A stretch of DNA of 32,256 bases from a virus, in the IMG/VR virus record IMGVR_UViG_3300044966_000278, positions 1 through 32,256 of that record, one strand, 5' to 3'. The notes beneath the pieces were generated by a model, which was given only the letters and a program-made list of their open reading frames with translations, had not been told where the DNA came from and did not search any database. A program made the position numbers and the translations under genes. This document shows positions 11,972 through 20,573 of the stretch, in pieces (position 1 is the stretch's first letter; the number at the start of each line of letters is the position of its first letter).

Positions 11972-12393
11972 TGGTCAGCGAAGAAACGGAAGAGAAGTAT
12001 TTTGGCGAGGACGCTAAGCAAAGCATCCTAGAAATGGCCAAACGACCTATTGCTCTGCTGACTATTGCCCAGTCGCATGGCATTCCACCATCCACGCTTG
12101 CTAATCGCGTAGAAGAAGAGGACGAGTTTGCCCTCGCGTTTCAGAAAGAACGAGCAAACATTCAGTCAAAGATCATTGATCAGGTGATGGAGAAGGGTGA
12201 TGGTGATTGGCGCATGTGGTTCCAAGTCGCAGAGCGCCTATTTCCCAGTGGTTACGCCAAAGAAAAAGCCAACACGATTAAGATTGAGGCTTCAGCGTTT
12301 GATTGGAACCAGTTGGGCCGCTTGACGGAGAAGGATCTTCCAAAGCGCGAAGTCAAGCACATCGAAGCAGAAAGCGTAGAAGTCAATGACTGA
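11971..12393 (+). CDS. putative terminase small subunit, 140 aa
   Basis: An N-terminal helical region has the form of a helix-turn-helix (ILEMAKRPIALLTIAQSHGIPPSTLANRV), followed by a charged helix and a phage-small-terminase-like region (DWRMWFQVAERLFP-GYA). It ends shortly before the large terminase with one 46-codon gene between. Small terminases recognise the packaging start and oligomerise. The assignment rests on position and this HTH-like part, not on a firm family match. Confidence 0.62.
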   Translation: MVSEETEEKYFGEDAKQSILEMAKRPIALLTIAQSHGIPPSTLANRVEEEDEFALAFQKERANIQSKIIDQVMEKGDGDWRMWFQVAERLFPSGYAKEKANTIKIEASAFDWNQLGRLTEKDLPKREVKHIEAESVEVND

Positions 12394-12526
12394 ACCATTC
12401 GACACGAATCGTGACCCGGGCGACGAGCAACCGCCCACTAAGGGCAAAGATTATTACCTCGTACTAGACAAAAACGGATGTCTGGATATCCCAAACGATC
12501 AGGAAACTGATGTCTCGTCAGATTGA
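12386..12526 (+). CDS. short acidic hypothetical protein, 46 aa
   Basis: MTEPFDTNRDPGDEQPPTKG then YYLVLDKNGCLDIPND. It overlaps the upstream stop by 8 bases and the terminase start by 17 bases, so translation is tightly coupled. The compact KDYYLVLDKNGCL strand pair looks genuine. The function is unknown; it may assist packaging. Confidence 0.6.
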   Translation: MTEPFDTNRDPGDEQPPTKGKDYYLVLDKNGCLDIPNDQETDVSSD

Positions 12527-14123
12527 CGCACAAGAAAAACGCCGCAAACCCAAAGCCGGATCCAAAGCACGACTCGTCAACGATCTTCCAAATGACCAGT
12601 TTGACCTCCGAAAAAAAATTCTTTTGGATCCCGATTGGATTTACCCAAATCTTCTGGGAATGCAGCCGTGGAGCAAACAGTGGGAAGTAATCCGTAGCGT
12701 CAGAGACAACAAGCGCACCGCTGTACGCTCATGTCACGGCTCCGGCAAGACGGCTGTTGCCGCCGCCGTCGTCCTAGAGTTCATGCTACAAGGGCCATGC
12801 CGAGTGATCACTACTGCCCCAACGTGGTCGCAGGTTGAACAGTTGCTCTGGCGAGAGATCGCGCAACGTCATCGACATATTGATCCCGCCTTCGGAAAAC
12901 TCTTCAAGACGCAACTTGAAATAGCCCCAGACTGGTTCGCCATCGGACTCTCCACTGATACTCCGGAGCGTTTTCAGGGCCACCACGCCCCCAGAATGCT
13001 GCTGGTAGTTGATGAGGCGAGTGGTGTAGATGACGCTATCTACGAAGCCTCCGAAGGATTCCTTACCGCCGAAGGCGCACGCGTCCTCCTTATCGGAAAC
13101 CCGACCCGTACTGCTGGAACGTTCTACCGAGCGTTCAAACCAGATTCTGGATGGCATAGAGTACACATTAGCGCATTCGACACGCCGAATTTTACGGGCG
13201 AAGAGGTACACGAAAACGCAGCACGCGCCCTCGTCACACCAGAATGGGCAGCAGACGCAGCAACACAGTGGGGGCTAGACTCGCCCGCTTACAAAATCCG
13301 CGTACTAGGAGATTTCGCGGAAACAACGGGCCGCCAATTCTTCCAATTCCTACAGAACCTCGCCTATACCGACCCCAAGAAGAAGGGGCGCATGCTGGGC
13401 CAACCCGTAAAAGGTGGAACCGTCCGCTTCTACGACGACACAAGCGGCCCAATCAAGATCTATCATCACCCAGTCAAAGATCGACGCTACATCGTCTTTG
13501 CCGACGTAGCCGGAAGTGTTACAGAAGACAATTATCAGGCCCGCGTAACAAATTATGACTCAACTGATGGCTCTGACTACGCCGCCGCAGTCGTAATTGA
13601 CGCAGAAAACGGTCAAATCTGTGCCGAATACCACGGACGCCCAGCACTAGACGAGTACGCAGAAGAACTAGGCCGCATCGCACACACATACAACAAGGCA
13701 CTACTAGCCGTAGAGCGAAACAGCATGGGACAAGCCGTCCTACTCATGCTAACCACAACATACAACTACCCAAACTTGTACAGGCCAAGGCATATGAACA
13801 GCACAATGCCATCAATGGACAAGAAAATTGGCTGGTCTACCAACTCTGCTACTAGGCCACGCATGCTTAGCGCACTACAAGCCCAGATCCGTGATCATCC
13901 AGAAACAATCTGCAGCGAACGCCTAATTGACGAGTTGCGCACGTTTGTATACGACAAGCGTGGACGCGAAGGCGCTGATTACGGGTGCCACGACGACATG
14001 GTAATGGCCGCTGGCGGAGCATTCGCCGTTATGCAAGAAACGATGTACAAGCCAATTGACCTCAGGCCGCAGCGGCGTAGCAGATCTACTACAACCATCA
14101 CAAAACGCGCACCACGCGTCTGA
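12510..14123 (+). CDS. terL: terminase large subunit, 537 aa
   Basis: The ATPase half has Walker A SCHGSGKT (about 74-81), Walker B MLLVVDEAS (about 163-171) and the coupling motif LIGNPT (about 194-199). The RNase H-like nuclease half has FADVAGS (Asp332), AVERNSMG (Glu402) and a late HDDMVMA. This enzyme translocates phage DNA into the prohead and cuts concatemers. Length is normal. The N terminus is basic (RRKPKAGSKAR). It lies after the putative small subunit and before the portal block. Confidence 0.96.
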   Translation: MSRQIDAQEKRRKPKAGSKARLVNDLPNDQFDLRKKILLDPDWIYPNLLGMQPWSKQWEVIRSVRDNKRTAVRSCHGSGKTAVAAAVVLEFMLQGPCRVITTAPTWSQVEQLLWREIAQRHRHIDPAFGKLFKTQLEIAPDWFAIGLSTDTPERFQGHHAPRMLLVVDEASGVDDAIYEASEGFLTAEGARVLLIGNPTRTAGTFYRAFKPDSGWHRVHISAFDTPNFTGEEVHENAARALVTPEWAADAATQWGLDSPAYKIRVLGDFAETTGRQFFQFLQNLAYTDPKKKGRMLGQPVKGGTVRFYDDTSGPIKIYHHPVKDRRYIVFADVAGSVTEDNYQARVTNYDSTDGSDYAAAVVIDAENGQICAEYHGRPALDEYAEELGRIAHTYNKALLAVERNSMGQAVLLMLTTTYNYPNLYRPRHMNSTMPSMDKKIGWSTNSATRPRMLSALQAQIRDHPETICSERLIDELRTFVYDKRGREGADYGCHDDMVMAAGGAFAVMQETMYKPIDLRPQRRSRSTTTITKRAPRV

Positions 14124-14135
14124 TAAAGTTAAAAT

Positions 14136-14417
14136 ATGTCTGAAAGTACTCCAGCATGGCAGCGCAAAGAAGGAAAGAATCCTTCTGGTGGTCTAAATGC
14201 TGCTGGACGCGCGGCGTACAACAAGGAGAATCCCGGAAAGCCGGGCCTAAAGCCGCCAGTAAAGCGTGCGCAGGCAGCGCGTTCTCCACAGCACGCTGCT
14301 CGTAGGCGTTCTTTCTGCAGTCGCATGAGTGGTATGAAGAAAAAGTTGACCAGCGCAAAAACAGCAAAAGACCCTAACAGCAGGATCAACAAATCGTTGC
14401 GTGCGTGGGACTGCTAG
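14136..14417 (+). CDS. DUF6321-like phage protein, 93 aa
   Basis: TPAWQRKEGKNPSGGLNAAGRAAYNK near the N terminus, GLKPPVKRAQ, RRRSFCSRMSGM in the middle and a final NSRINKSLRAWDC match a small protein common in marine and freshwater phages that I know as DUF6321. It is basic, with unknown function. In other phages it is encoded near packaging or head genes, as here. There is no Shine-Dalgarno; the ATG directly follows an AT-rich CTGATA...AAAAT stretch. Confidence 0.75.
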   Translation: MSESTPAWQRKEGKNPSGGLNAAGRAAYNKENPGKPGLKPPVKRAQAARSPQHAARRRSFCSRMSGMKKKLTSAKTAKDPNSRINKSLRAWDC

Positions 14418-14447
14418 TCCGTAATAGTACTGATATACTTTTAAACT
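14418..14447 (+). promoter_or_regulatory. AT-rich late start element
   Basis: CTGATATACTTTTAAACT directly precedes the ATG at 14448. A similar CTGATA-AT-rich-ATG layout occurs before the genes at 14136 and 27249, all without a Shine-Dalgarno. It could be a -10 element giving leaderless or short-leader transcripts. Confidence 0.35.
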
Positions 14448-14609
14448 ATGTCGGGAAATCTTCCACCTACGAATTATCAGAAGTTGGTTGCAAAACTTCG
14501 TGCTCGTGGAGTCCGCGATCCGAAAGCCCTTGCTGCTAGCATTGGAAGAAAGAAATACGGCAAAGCAACTTTTCAAAAAATGGCCGCAGAAGGCCGGAGG
14601 AACAAGTAA
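14448..14609 (+). CDS. small basic protein, 53 aa
   Basis: MSGNLPPTNYQKLVAKLRARG, then VRDPKALAASIGRKKYGKATF and a basic end. The 'DP-ALAA-IGRKKYGK' helix pair is one I recall from other phages, without a function. The stop overlaps the next ATG (TAATG). Small size, high positive charge and position between terminase and portal suggest a DNA-binding virion component, which is inference only. Confidence 0.65.
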   Translation: MSGNLPPTNYQKLVAKLRARGVRDPKALAASIGRKKYGKATFQKMAAEGRRNK

Positions 14610-14785
14610 TGGCAACTCGCCCCGCCCCGGCCAGCCGCAACAAGAGCGGTAAGGCTGCAAACAAGAAGACTGTCGCGAACATGAACAAGATCAACAAGAC
14701 TGTTCAGTCCGCAACGAACAAGATGGGCGCTCGCCCGTCTGCCGTTAAGAACTTCCTTAAGAAGTATTCGCAGGGGATGCGATAA
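14609..14785 (+). CDS. small Lys/Asn/Ala-rich protein, 58 aa
   Basis: MATRPAPASRNKSGKAANKK followed by an Asn/Lys/Thr helix and AVKNFLKKYSQGMR. The net charge is strongly positive with no acidic residue visible. It is coupled on both sides by TAATG overlaps. Composition is like DNA-condensing proteins. No family is recognised. Confidence 0.62.
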   Translation: MATRPAPASRNKSGKAANKKTVANMNKINKTVQSATNKMGARPSAVKNFLKKYSQGMR

Positions 14786-15135
14786 TGGCCATCATGCCGC
14801 CCGCTGAAGGCGCTCCGATGCCCGGCCCCGCTATGGGCGCTCCCGGTATGGAGCCCGCGCCCGCTGCGCAGATGATGGCCCCGCTTGCAATGCTCGCTCA
14901 GCAGCAGCAGCAGGCAGTTGCGGCCCAGCAGCAGCAGCAGATGATGATGCGCGAAGCAATGAAGCAGCAGATTCTGCGCCTTGTCAGCATGATGCCGATG
15001 GCGAATCCCGCTGGTGTCGCTGCTCGTACTGAGCCGCTTCCTCCGTCGATGGGAGAGAACGATATGTCTCCGGATGAGAACGAGAACGCCATGGGTGACA
15101 TGGCTGAAGATCAATCTGAGGAGATGATGTCGTAA
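14785..15135 (+). CDS. Met/Pro/Gln-rich low-complexity protein, 116 aa
   Basis: The first 35 residues are Pro/Ala/Met-rich (PPAEGAPMPGPAMGAPGM), the middle has two glutamine runs of five (QQQQQ) inside a helix that continues MMMREAMKQQILRLVSMM, and the tail is acidic. The Gln runs are encoded by CAG repeats. It may be a scaffold-like or internal head protein. No family match. Confidence 0.62.
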   Translation: MAIMPPAEGAPMPGPAMGAPGMEPAPAAQMMAPLAMLAQQQQQAVAAQQQQQMMMREAMKQQILRLVSMMPMANPAGVAARTEPLPPSMGENDMSPDENENAMGDMAEDQSEEMMS

Positions 15136-15410
15136 TGCCTATCAACAATTTTCAAGCCAAAGACGCTTCGCTACCGTCCTACACTCGCGCAGTAGCAATT
15201 ACCGCAAACGATTCGACTGATCTTGTTGAAACGACACGCGCAATTGTTGTTGATCACGCTTCGTCTCAGCATGCTAACGTGAGCGTTATTCTCAAGGATG
15301 ACACCACTGCTGTCACAATTCCGATTCGCGTTGGTCTTGCTTTCCCGATTCGCGCAACGCGCATTCGCGCGACTGGCACCAATGCTAGTTCGATTGTTGC
15401 TCTATACTAA
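15135..15410 (+). CDS. small beta-rich virion protein, 91 aa
   Basis: A pattern of AVAITANDSTDLVETTRAIVV ..., VSVILKDDTTAVTIPI, PIRATRIRATGTNASSIVALY is familiar from many phages: a short all-beta protein encoded near the portal, ending '-RV-ATGTTAT-IVALY'. I infer a head decoration, spike or adaptor role. The TAATG overlap with the previous gene gives its start. Confidence 0.68.
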   Translation: MPINNFQAKDASLPSYTRAVAITANDSTDLVETTRAIVVDHASSQHANVSVILKDDTTAVTIPIRVGLAFPIRATRIRATGTNASSIVALY

Positions 15411-15415
15411 ATCTT

Positions 15416-17158
15416 GTGATTGAAGGCGACCAGAGAGAACTACTCGTACGCTTTAACAAGTGCTTTGATGCGGCTAAAGCGCCCCATCAGACACGCGTAA
15501 CAAAGTACGAGAAGTGTGACGACGCGTACAACGCTGTCCTGCGTCCCCGCGATGACGATTGGCAGAGCGACCTTCACCCTCCGTACGTTATGCAAATCGT
15601 GGAGTTGCTTGCCAGCAACATGATTGACGAGAATCAGCGGGCCAAGGTACTTTCCTCGCAGCCCGCTAACGACGAGTCCGCCAATCTGCACGAGCACCTG
15701 TTGAATCAGCAGCGCGAGGCTGATCGATATGGCGAGAAGTTGGTTCCATTCGTACTACAGGCCCTAATCCGTGGCTTCACGGTTGCCAAGGTTACATGGC
15801 GCGAAGAATGGCGCAAGGTAAAGCAGCGTGATTTCCAGCCGTCGCCGTTTGGCTCGCAGATGATTGGAAAAGTTACGGAGACTCGTGTCCCGTATCGTCA
15901 GCAGCCCGGCTTTGTCGTTATTGACGCTAAGCAGTTTTTGTGGGATCCGACGGCGTCGTCCATTGATGATGCTGCTGATGTTTTTCACATTACTTACGAG
16001 ACTAAGAAGAGTCTTGAGAGAAGTGGTATTTACGAGAACATTGATCAGATTGTTGCTGGCGCTTCGTCCGAGTTTGAAGGGACGAACCCCAATAAGCGCA
16101 AGGGACGTATTGAGGTCATTGAGTGGTGGCGTCGTGAGGGCGACGAGATTTACCTGACGACTGTTGCCAATCGCGGAACGATTATCCGCGACGAGTGCAG
16201 TCCGTTCTGGCATGGCGAGTTCCCGTTCGTAACGGCGTCTCCGATGCCTAGCCTATTTGAACTTAGCGGCCACAGCGTTGTTGAGATGATTGCCGATATT
16301 CAGGCAGCATTGTGGGAAATGCAGAATCATCGCATCGACAATACTCGCTTCATGTCGAACGCTGCTGTCTTTGTTGACCCGTCTGCTGAGCAGCAGGACT
16401 TTCGCCTTATGCCGGGCGGCATTCTTCGCGCCCGCCCAGATCAGATCCAACCGTGGCAGCCGAACACCAGCATCATCTCGCCTACGGTGCAGGCTGAGGA
16501 ATTGCTGAAGGGTGATTTGCAGAATCTCAGCGGCGCTGTGGCGTACTTGAGTGGTGCTTCTAACTCGCAGATTGATCAGACCACCGCTACGGGTGTAAGC
16601 ATCATTCAGAACATGGCGACTAAGCGCATTATGCGCATGAAGCAGCAGATCCTGTTTGCGCTCAAGCGCGTTGGCGAGCAGCAGATTGCGCTAAATCAGC
16701 AGTTGCTGCCGCCCAATGTTGCAATTCGTATTGATCGCGGCGCTGCCGGTATTGAGTGGAAGGCGGCCAACCCGGCAATGCTGCAAGGCAAGTACGAGTA
16801 TGTTGTCGAAGACGCAGCAGAATCCCTTATTCGTCAGGAGAAGCGTGCCGAAGCACTGGCTAAGGCTAATTTCCTGACTGCCAATTACATGCTTATGCAG
16901 CAGGCTGGCGTCACTCTTGACCTGAGGAAGGTCGTTGAGGATGTCACCGAAGCGTTTAGCGAGGAGCCCACCAAGTACTTTAAGGAAGAGGCTCCCGCTC
17001 CGATGCCCGCCCCGCAACTGGTCGGCGGTGGAGGGGCGGCAGCGGCACCGACACCCGAAGCGATGGCTGCTGGGGGCGGACAGGGCGGTATGCCTGTTTC
17101 TGCTCCTGAGGCTGGCGCTGAGGCCGGTGCCGCTGTGCCGCCTCCTGAGGCCGCATGA
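15416..17158 (+). CDS. portal protein, 580 aa
   Basis: The protein starts at a GTG (VIEGDQRELLVRF), with no strong ribosome site. It has the portal features DDDWQSDLHPPYVMQIVELL, a long helical-beta body (FLWDPTASSIDDAADV, RGTIIRDE), a helix-rich region with QIDQTTATGVSIIQN and ATKRIMRMKQQI, and a flexible C terminus rich in Ala, Gly and Pro. It forms the dodecameric ring at the head vertex through which DNA is packaged and ejected. Order after the terminase and before the scaffold supports the call. Confidence 0.85.
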   Translation: MIEGDQRELLVRFNKCFDAAKAPHQTRVTKYEKCDDAYNAVLRPRDDDWQSDLHPPYVMQIVELLASNMIDENQRAKVLSSQPANDESANLHEHLLNQQREADRYGEKLVPFVLQALIRGFTVAKVTWREEWRKVKQRDFQPSPFGSQMIGKVTETRVPYRQQPGFVVIDAKQFLWDPTASSIDDAADVFHITYETKKSLERSGIYENIDQIVAGASSEFEGTNPNKRKGRIEVIEWWRREGDEIYLTTVANRGTIIRDECSPFWHGEFPFVTASPMPSLFELSGHSVVEMIADIQAALWEMQNHRIDNTRFMSNAAVFVDPSAEQQDFRLMPGGILRARPDQIQPWQPNTSIISPTVQAEELLKGDLQNLSGAVAYLSGASNSQIDQTTATGVSIIQNMATKRIMRMKQQILFALKRVGEQQIALNQQLLPPNVAIRIDRGAAGIEWKAANPAMLQGKYEYVVEDAAESLIRQEKRAEALAKANFLTANYMLMQQAGVTLDLRKVVEDVTEAFSEEPTKYFKEEAPAPMPAPQLVGGGGAAAAPTPEAMAAGGGQGGMPVSAPEAGAEAGAAVPPPEAA

Positions 17159-17355
17159 GCACACTTCTTGACTCTATTCTGAGTCAGACAAGTTGGATTG
17201 CCGTAGAGGAAGAGTTGCAGATCCGGAAGGATTTGCTTTTGCGGCAAATGGTGTACGATAATCTTAGTTACGAGGATTACTTGCGACTAAGTGGCGAGAT
17301 CAAAGGACTTGATTTCGTTCTCAAACTAAAGTCAAGGAGACTTACCAGTGTCTGA
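17155..17355 (+). CDS. small helical protein between portal and scaffold, 66 aa
   Basis: MSTLLDSILSQTSWIAVEEE, LRQMVYDNLSYEDYLRLSGEI and a basic tail. The ATG overlaps the portal stop (ATGA) and the end overlaps the scaffold start. All-helical, possibly an assembly or chaperone-like factor for the prohead. No family is recognised. Confidence 0.65.
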   Translation: MSTLLDSILSQTSWIAVEEELQIRKDLLLRQMVYDNLSYEDYLRLSGEIKGLDFVLKLKSRRLTSV

Positions 17356-18187
17356 CGATGACATCTTCATGGAGACCATCCGAGCGGCTAACGCCGAAGA
17401 GGATGAGGGCGACCAGCCCATTGAAGAAGAGGCCCCTGTTGAGGAAGAGTTCGTAGAGGAAGATCCCCGCGTTTTTGCTGGCAAGTACCAGTCGGCTGAT
17501 GATCTTGAGAACGCGTACCTTGAATTGCAGCGCAAGTTCCACGAGTCGCGCCAGCCTGACCCTGAGCCTGAGGTACAGCAGCCTATTGCTCCTGCGTACT
17601 TTGGTAGCGAGCCTTCGACTGAGGCTGAGGTTGTTTCGTTTGCTGAGCAGGATCCGACAAACGCAGCGATGTGGGTTATCAACAATGCTGATCGTCTTCC
17701 CGATGATCTTGCAAACGCTGTGCTTGAGCATTGGTGGGCGCAGAAGCCGTGGGAGGCTACGCAGTATTTCATGGAGCAGCGTCTCGCTTCTGAGCGCGAG
17801 CAGTTGTCGGACATGACGATGCCGCTTGTTGAGCAGCACGAGCGTGCCGTCATGAGCGAAGCGTACGACATGATCGTTGACGCCATCCCAGATTACGATG
17901 AGTATCAGGCTCGCGTTGAACAGTTTATTGACGAGCGAGACGTTAGCGGAATCATTCCCATTGGTAGTGAAGGAGACCCGGTTGCGCTCGCCGAGGGAAT
18001 TGGTACAATTGTAGGGATTATCAAGTGGCAGGAATATCAAACTGCCATGCGTAATCAGGGGATGATTGTCCCCGATCAAGAAGCCCCTCAGGCTCCCATG
18101 GTCAGCACGCGGAACACTACGAGTCCGGCGGATCTTGGAAGTGATGAGATGGACGACTTGATTCGGAACATGATTCTCAACGCCTAG
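17348..18187 (+). CDS. scaffolding protein, 279 aa
   Basis: A GTG start preceded by AAGGAG (9-base gap). It is strongly acidic in the first 45 residues (many Glu/Asp/Pro), then FAGKYQSADDLENAYLELQRK, a phrase typical of phage capsid scaffolds, and a helical C-terminal half ending in a Met/Asp helix (MDDLIRNMI). It would direct capsid assembly and leave or be degraded before packaging. Position between portal and capsid genes is classical. Confidence 0.83.
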   Translation: MSDDDIFMETIRAANAEEDEGDQPIEEEAPVEEEFVEEDPRVFAGKYQSADDLENAYLELQRKFHESRQPDPEPEVQQPIAPAYFGSEPSTEAEVVSFAEQDPTNAAMWVINNADRLPDDLANAVLEHWWAQKPWEATQYFMEQRLASEREQLSDMTMPLVEQHERAVMSEAYDMIVDAIPDYDEYQARVEQFIDERDVSGIIPIGSEGDPVALAEGIGTIVGIIKWQEYQTAMRNQGMIVPDQEAPQAPMVSTRNTTSPADLGSDEMDDLIRNMILNA

Positions 18188-18273
18188 GCGGGCCGCTTGA
18201 CCAGAGCGACACCCCGACAAGGGTTTTCGACCAGAAAACAGAAAACTCAAGTCTAAACAAGGAGAAGTAACAG

Positions 18274-19428
18274 ATGGCTGTTACCATTCTTTCGGGTGTC
18301 GCTGACGACGCTGACATCCTTCAGGCCCGCCGTGTCGTTGACATGGATCCTGTCATCAAGCAGTTGGAGCCGGACGACGCTCCGTTCACCGTGATGCTTT
18401 CGCAGACTTCTTCGCGTCCCGCGAAGTCGCAGAAGGTTGAGTGGCTGTCGGATCAGTTGGTTCCCCGCCTGACCACGCTCGCCGTTGCCGTCCTCACGGC
18501 CGACACGACGATCACGGTTGCTACTGGCACTGGCGATTACTTCCGCGCCAACGACATTCTGCGTCTCGCCAATGGTGAGAACGTTCGTGTCACGTCGGTC
18601 GCTACCGATGTCCTCACGGTTGTCCGCAGCATCGGCACGGTCGCCGCTTCGGGCGTTGCAATCAGCACTGACGTTATCAAGATCGGTAACGCTTCGGCTG
18701 AGGGCGCAACGCTTGGCACCATCAAGATGACGCAGCAGGTTGCTAACTACAACTACTGCCAGATTCAGCGTGATCCGCTTGGATTCACCAAGACGCTGGA
18801 GGCTTCGGATCTGTACGGTGGCAAGGAGCCGCAGTACGAGGCGAAGCAGAAGATGATGGAGCATCGTCGCCAGATTGAGAACACGCTGTTCTTTGGTCAG
18901 CGCGACATCACCACGGCTGGCTCGCCGGTCGGCTACTGCGGTGGCCTCGTGGAGTTCATCTCCTCCAACATCACGACTGTCGGCGGCAACCTGACGGAGA
19001 GCGGCTTCGCGACGTTCCTCCGCACCGGTTTCCGTTACGGCTCGCGCAACAAGGTCCTGTTCGCGTCGCCGCTGATCGTGTCGGCTCTGTCCTCGTTTGC
19101 GCAGAGCAAGTTGGCCCCGCCGTCGTCCGACGTGAAGTCGTACGGTGTCTCCCTTCAGGAGTACCGTGGTGCTAACGGTGGTACCGTCAAGATCGTTGAG
19201 AAGCGTGACTGGCTGGACTACTCTACCACCAGCAACCAGATCGGCTCTTGGGCCGTGCTGGTCGACATGGACGACGTTGTCATGCGCCCGCTGCGCAAGA
19301 CGGCTCTTCTCCCCAATCGTCAGGCTCCGGATGCGGATACGACGATTCAGGAGTACCTGACCGAGTACTCGCTGCAGGTCGGCGTTGAGCAGAACCACGC
19401 GATCCTGCGCGGTGTGACGGGCTACTAA
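18274..19428 (+). CDS. major capsid protein, SU10/DUF5309-like, 384 aa
   Basis: The layout MDPVIKQLEPDDAPFTVML, then a kVEWLSDQ strand, a beta insertion with LTVVRSIGT, NYCQIQRDPLGFTKTLEA, MMEHRRQIENTLFFG and a long C-terminal sheet fits the SU10-type HK97-fold capsid family (DUF5309). An AGGAG site lies 7 bases before the ATG. Codon choice is more GC-rich (GAC, CTC, CGC) than in its neighbours, as expected for the most highly expressed protein. A strong terminator follows. Confidence 0.85.
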   Translation: MAVTILSGVADDADILQARRVVDMDPVIKQLEPDDAPFTVMLSQTSSRPAKSQKVEWLSDQLVPRLTTLAVAVLTADTTITVATGTGDYFRANDILRLANGENVRVTSVATDVLTVVRSIGTVAASGVAISTDVIKIGNASAEGATLGTIKMTQQVANYNYCQIQRDPLGFTKTLEASDLYGGKEPQYEAKQKMMEHRRQIENTLFFGQRDITTAGSPVGYCGGLVEFISSNITTVGGNLTESGFATFLRTGFRYGSRNKVLFASPLIVSALSSFAQSKLAPPSSDVKSYGVSLQEYRGANGGTVKIVEKRDWLDYSTTSNQIGSWAVLVDMDDVVMRPLRKTALLPNRQAPDADTTIQEYLTEYSLQVGVEQNHAILRGVTGY

Positions 19429-19457
19429 GCCAACATTCCACCTACGGGTGGTCTTCG

Positions 19458-19509
19458 GGAGCCTCTGGCGCTACAATCTAATTTGTAGTGTCAGAGGCTC
19501 CTTTGTCTT
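19458..19509 (+). terminator. intrinsic terminator after the capsid gene
   Basis: A stem of 19 pairs (19458-19476 with 19483-19501, three of them weak or G-U) closes a 6-base loop and is followed by TTTGTCTT. A CCACC-TACG-GGTGG hairpin sits just before it (19439-19452). It would enrich capsid mRNA by ending most transcripts here. Confidence 0.85.
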
Positions 19510-19530
19510 ACAGAAAGAGAGAAACCCAAC

Positions 19531-20223
19531 ATGCGTTTCGTTAGCCGCTCCGCTAACTACACCCTCATCGCACGCGGCGAGGCTGAGTATGATGTTTTTG
19601 AGACTGCTGAAGGAACGATGATTCCTCGCACTGTCAAGAAGCCGCCGCTGATCATTGAGTTCAAGCACGGCATGGCATACCCCGACGAGACGTATGCGGC
19701 AATGCTGCACTGGTCTGGCGCTCCGACTAATCGCACAGACCCTGAGCGCGTTGATGGGCACGGCGTTTCTGTACCCGACATTTTTGGCGCTGTCCCTTAT
19801 CAGCGTGGCGTTATGATTCAGGATGGCGTTGGACGCATCATGGGTGTCAGTAATCCTGCTCGCCCTCAGTACAACTTTAGCCTGTTTGATAGCGAGTGGA
19901 TTGCGGACGCAGACGACCGCAAGGAGGCGGAGGATGCTCTGCTGAAGAACTCTGATAACGGAGTTTGGTACGTCAAGGTTGACGCGCTTGAGGTTGCTCC
20001 TCCGTGGCCGAACTACAATAAGATCCGCGCCAAGAAGGGCATGACGGTCGCTGAGACAATTGCCGCGAAGTGCGACGAGGATGGGTATAGCGTTGCTGAG
20101 GTTCTCGCTTATGAGAAGGCGCACGCTAATCGTCCCGCTGTTGTGGCTGCGCTAGAGGCACTTGGCACTGAGAAGGCTGTTCAGGCTGAAGAGTCCGAGG
20201 CTCTTGAGGTGGAGATCGTCTAA
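19531..20223 (+). CDS. hypothetical virion protein, 230 aa
   Basis: The N-terminal half is beta-rich (NYTLIARGEAEYDVF, PLIIEFKHG), then KVDALEVAPPWPNYNKIRA and a C-terminal helical part (VAETIAAKCDEDGYSVAEVLAYEK). No family is named. It follows the capsid terminator and precedes connector genes. The final overlap with the next start (TAATG) couples them. It may be a head completion or vertex protein. Confidence 0.6.
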   Translation: MRFVSRSANYTLIARGEAEYDVFETAEGTMIPRTVKKPPLIIEFKHGMAYPDETYAAMLHWSGAPTNRTDPERVDGHGVSVPDIFGAVPYQRGVMIQDGVGRIMGVSNPARPQYNFSLFDSEWIADADDRKEAEDALLKNSDNGVWYVKVDALEVAPPWPNYNKIRAKKGMTVAETIAAKCDEDGYSVAEVLAYEKAHANRPAVVAALEALGTEKAVQAEESEALEVEIV

Positions 20224-20573
20224 TGATTGGCGTTCCGATCACTGCCCACGCTGAGGAAACCGCCGATATCGTGCATGGCGAGGATCAGTCCACGATCAAG
20301 TGGTACATTGATCAGGAGGGTTTTGATCGGATTCGGGCGGGGATGGCTTGCAGTCATTGTCTTGAGCCATTCCCCGCTCCGCCTAGCATTCGCACTACCG
20401 CTGTTTGGCGCGAGCATGCGCACCATTACAGTGGCATTCGCACCAAGGACGAGTTGCTTGACCTTGTTGTCAAGGGGCGGTGCCCGATCTGCAAGAGCGA
20501 GGTTTCTAACGAGATGGTCGAAGTCAGCCATCGTGGCAAGGACGAGTTTGAGCCCACGGATGGTGCGTACTAA
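20223..20573 (+). CDS. small zinc-binding protein, 116 aa
   Basis: Two pairs of cysteines, CSHC at about residue 43 and CPIC at about 87, make a probable zinc site. The region between has HAHHYSG and a helix. The N terminus has DIVHGEDQSTIKWY. The function is not known. It is coupled to both neighbours and may be a head-tail assembly factor. Confidence 0.65.
   Translation: MIGVPITAHAEETADIVHGEDQSTIKWYIDQEGFDRIRAGMACSHCLEPFPAPPSIRTTAVWREHAHHYSGIRTKDELLDLVVKGRCPICKSEVSNEMVEVSHRGKDEFEPTDGAY

Noticed and set aside
14895-14942. CAG repeats as a microsatellite or regulatory repeat
   Set aside because: They lie in frame and encode glutamine runs in a coding gene.
18253-19398. 381-codon minus-strand frame opposite the capsid gene
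   Set aside because: It mirrors the highly biased codon use of the capsid gene; the product is Arg/Leu-rich without any motif.
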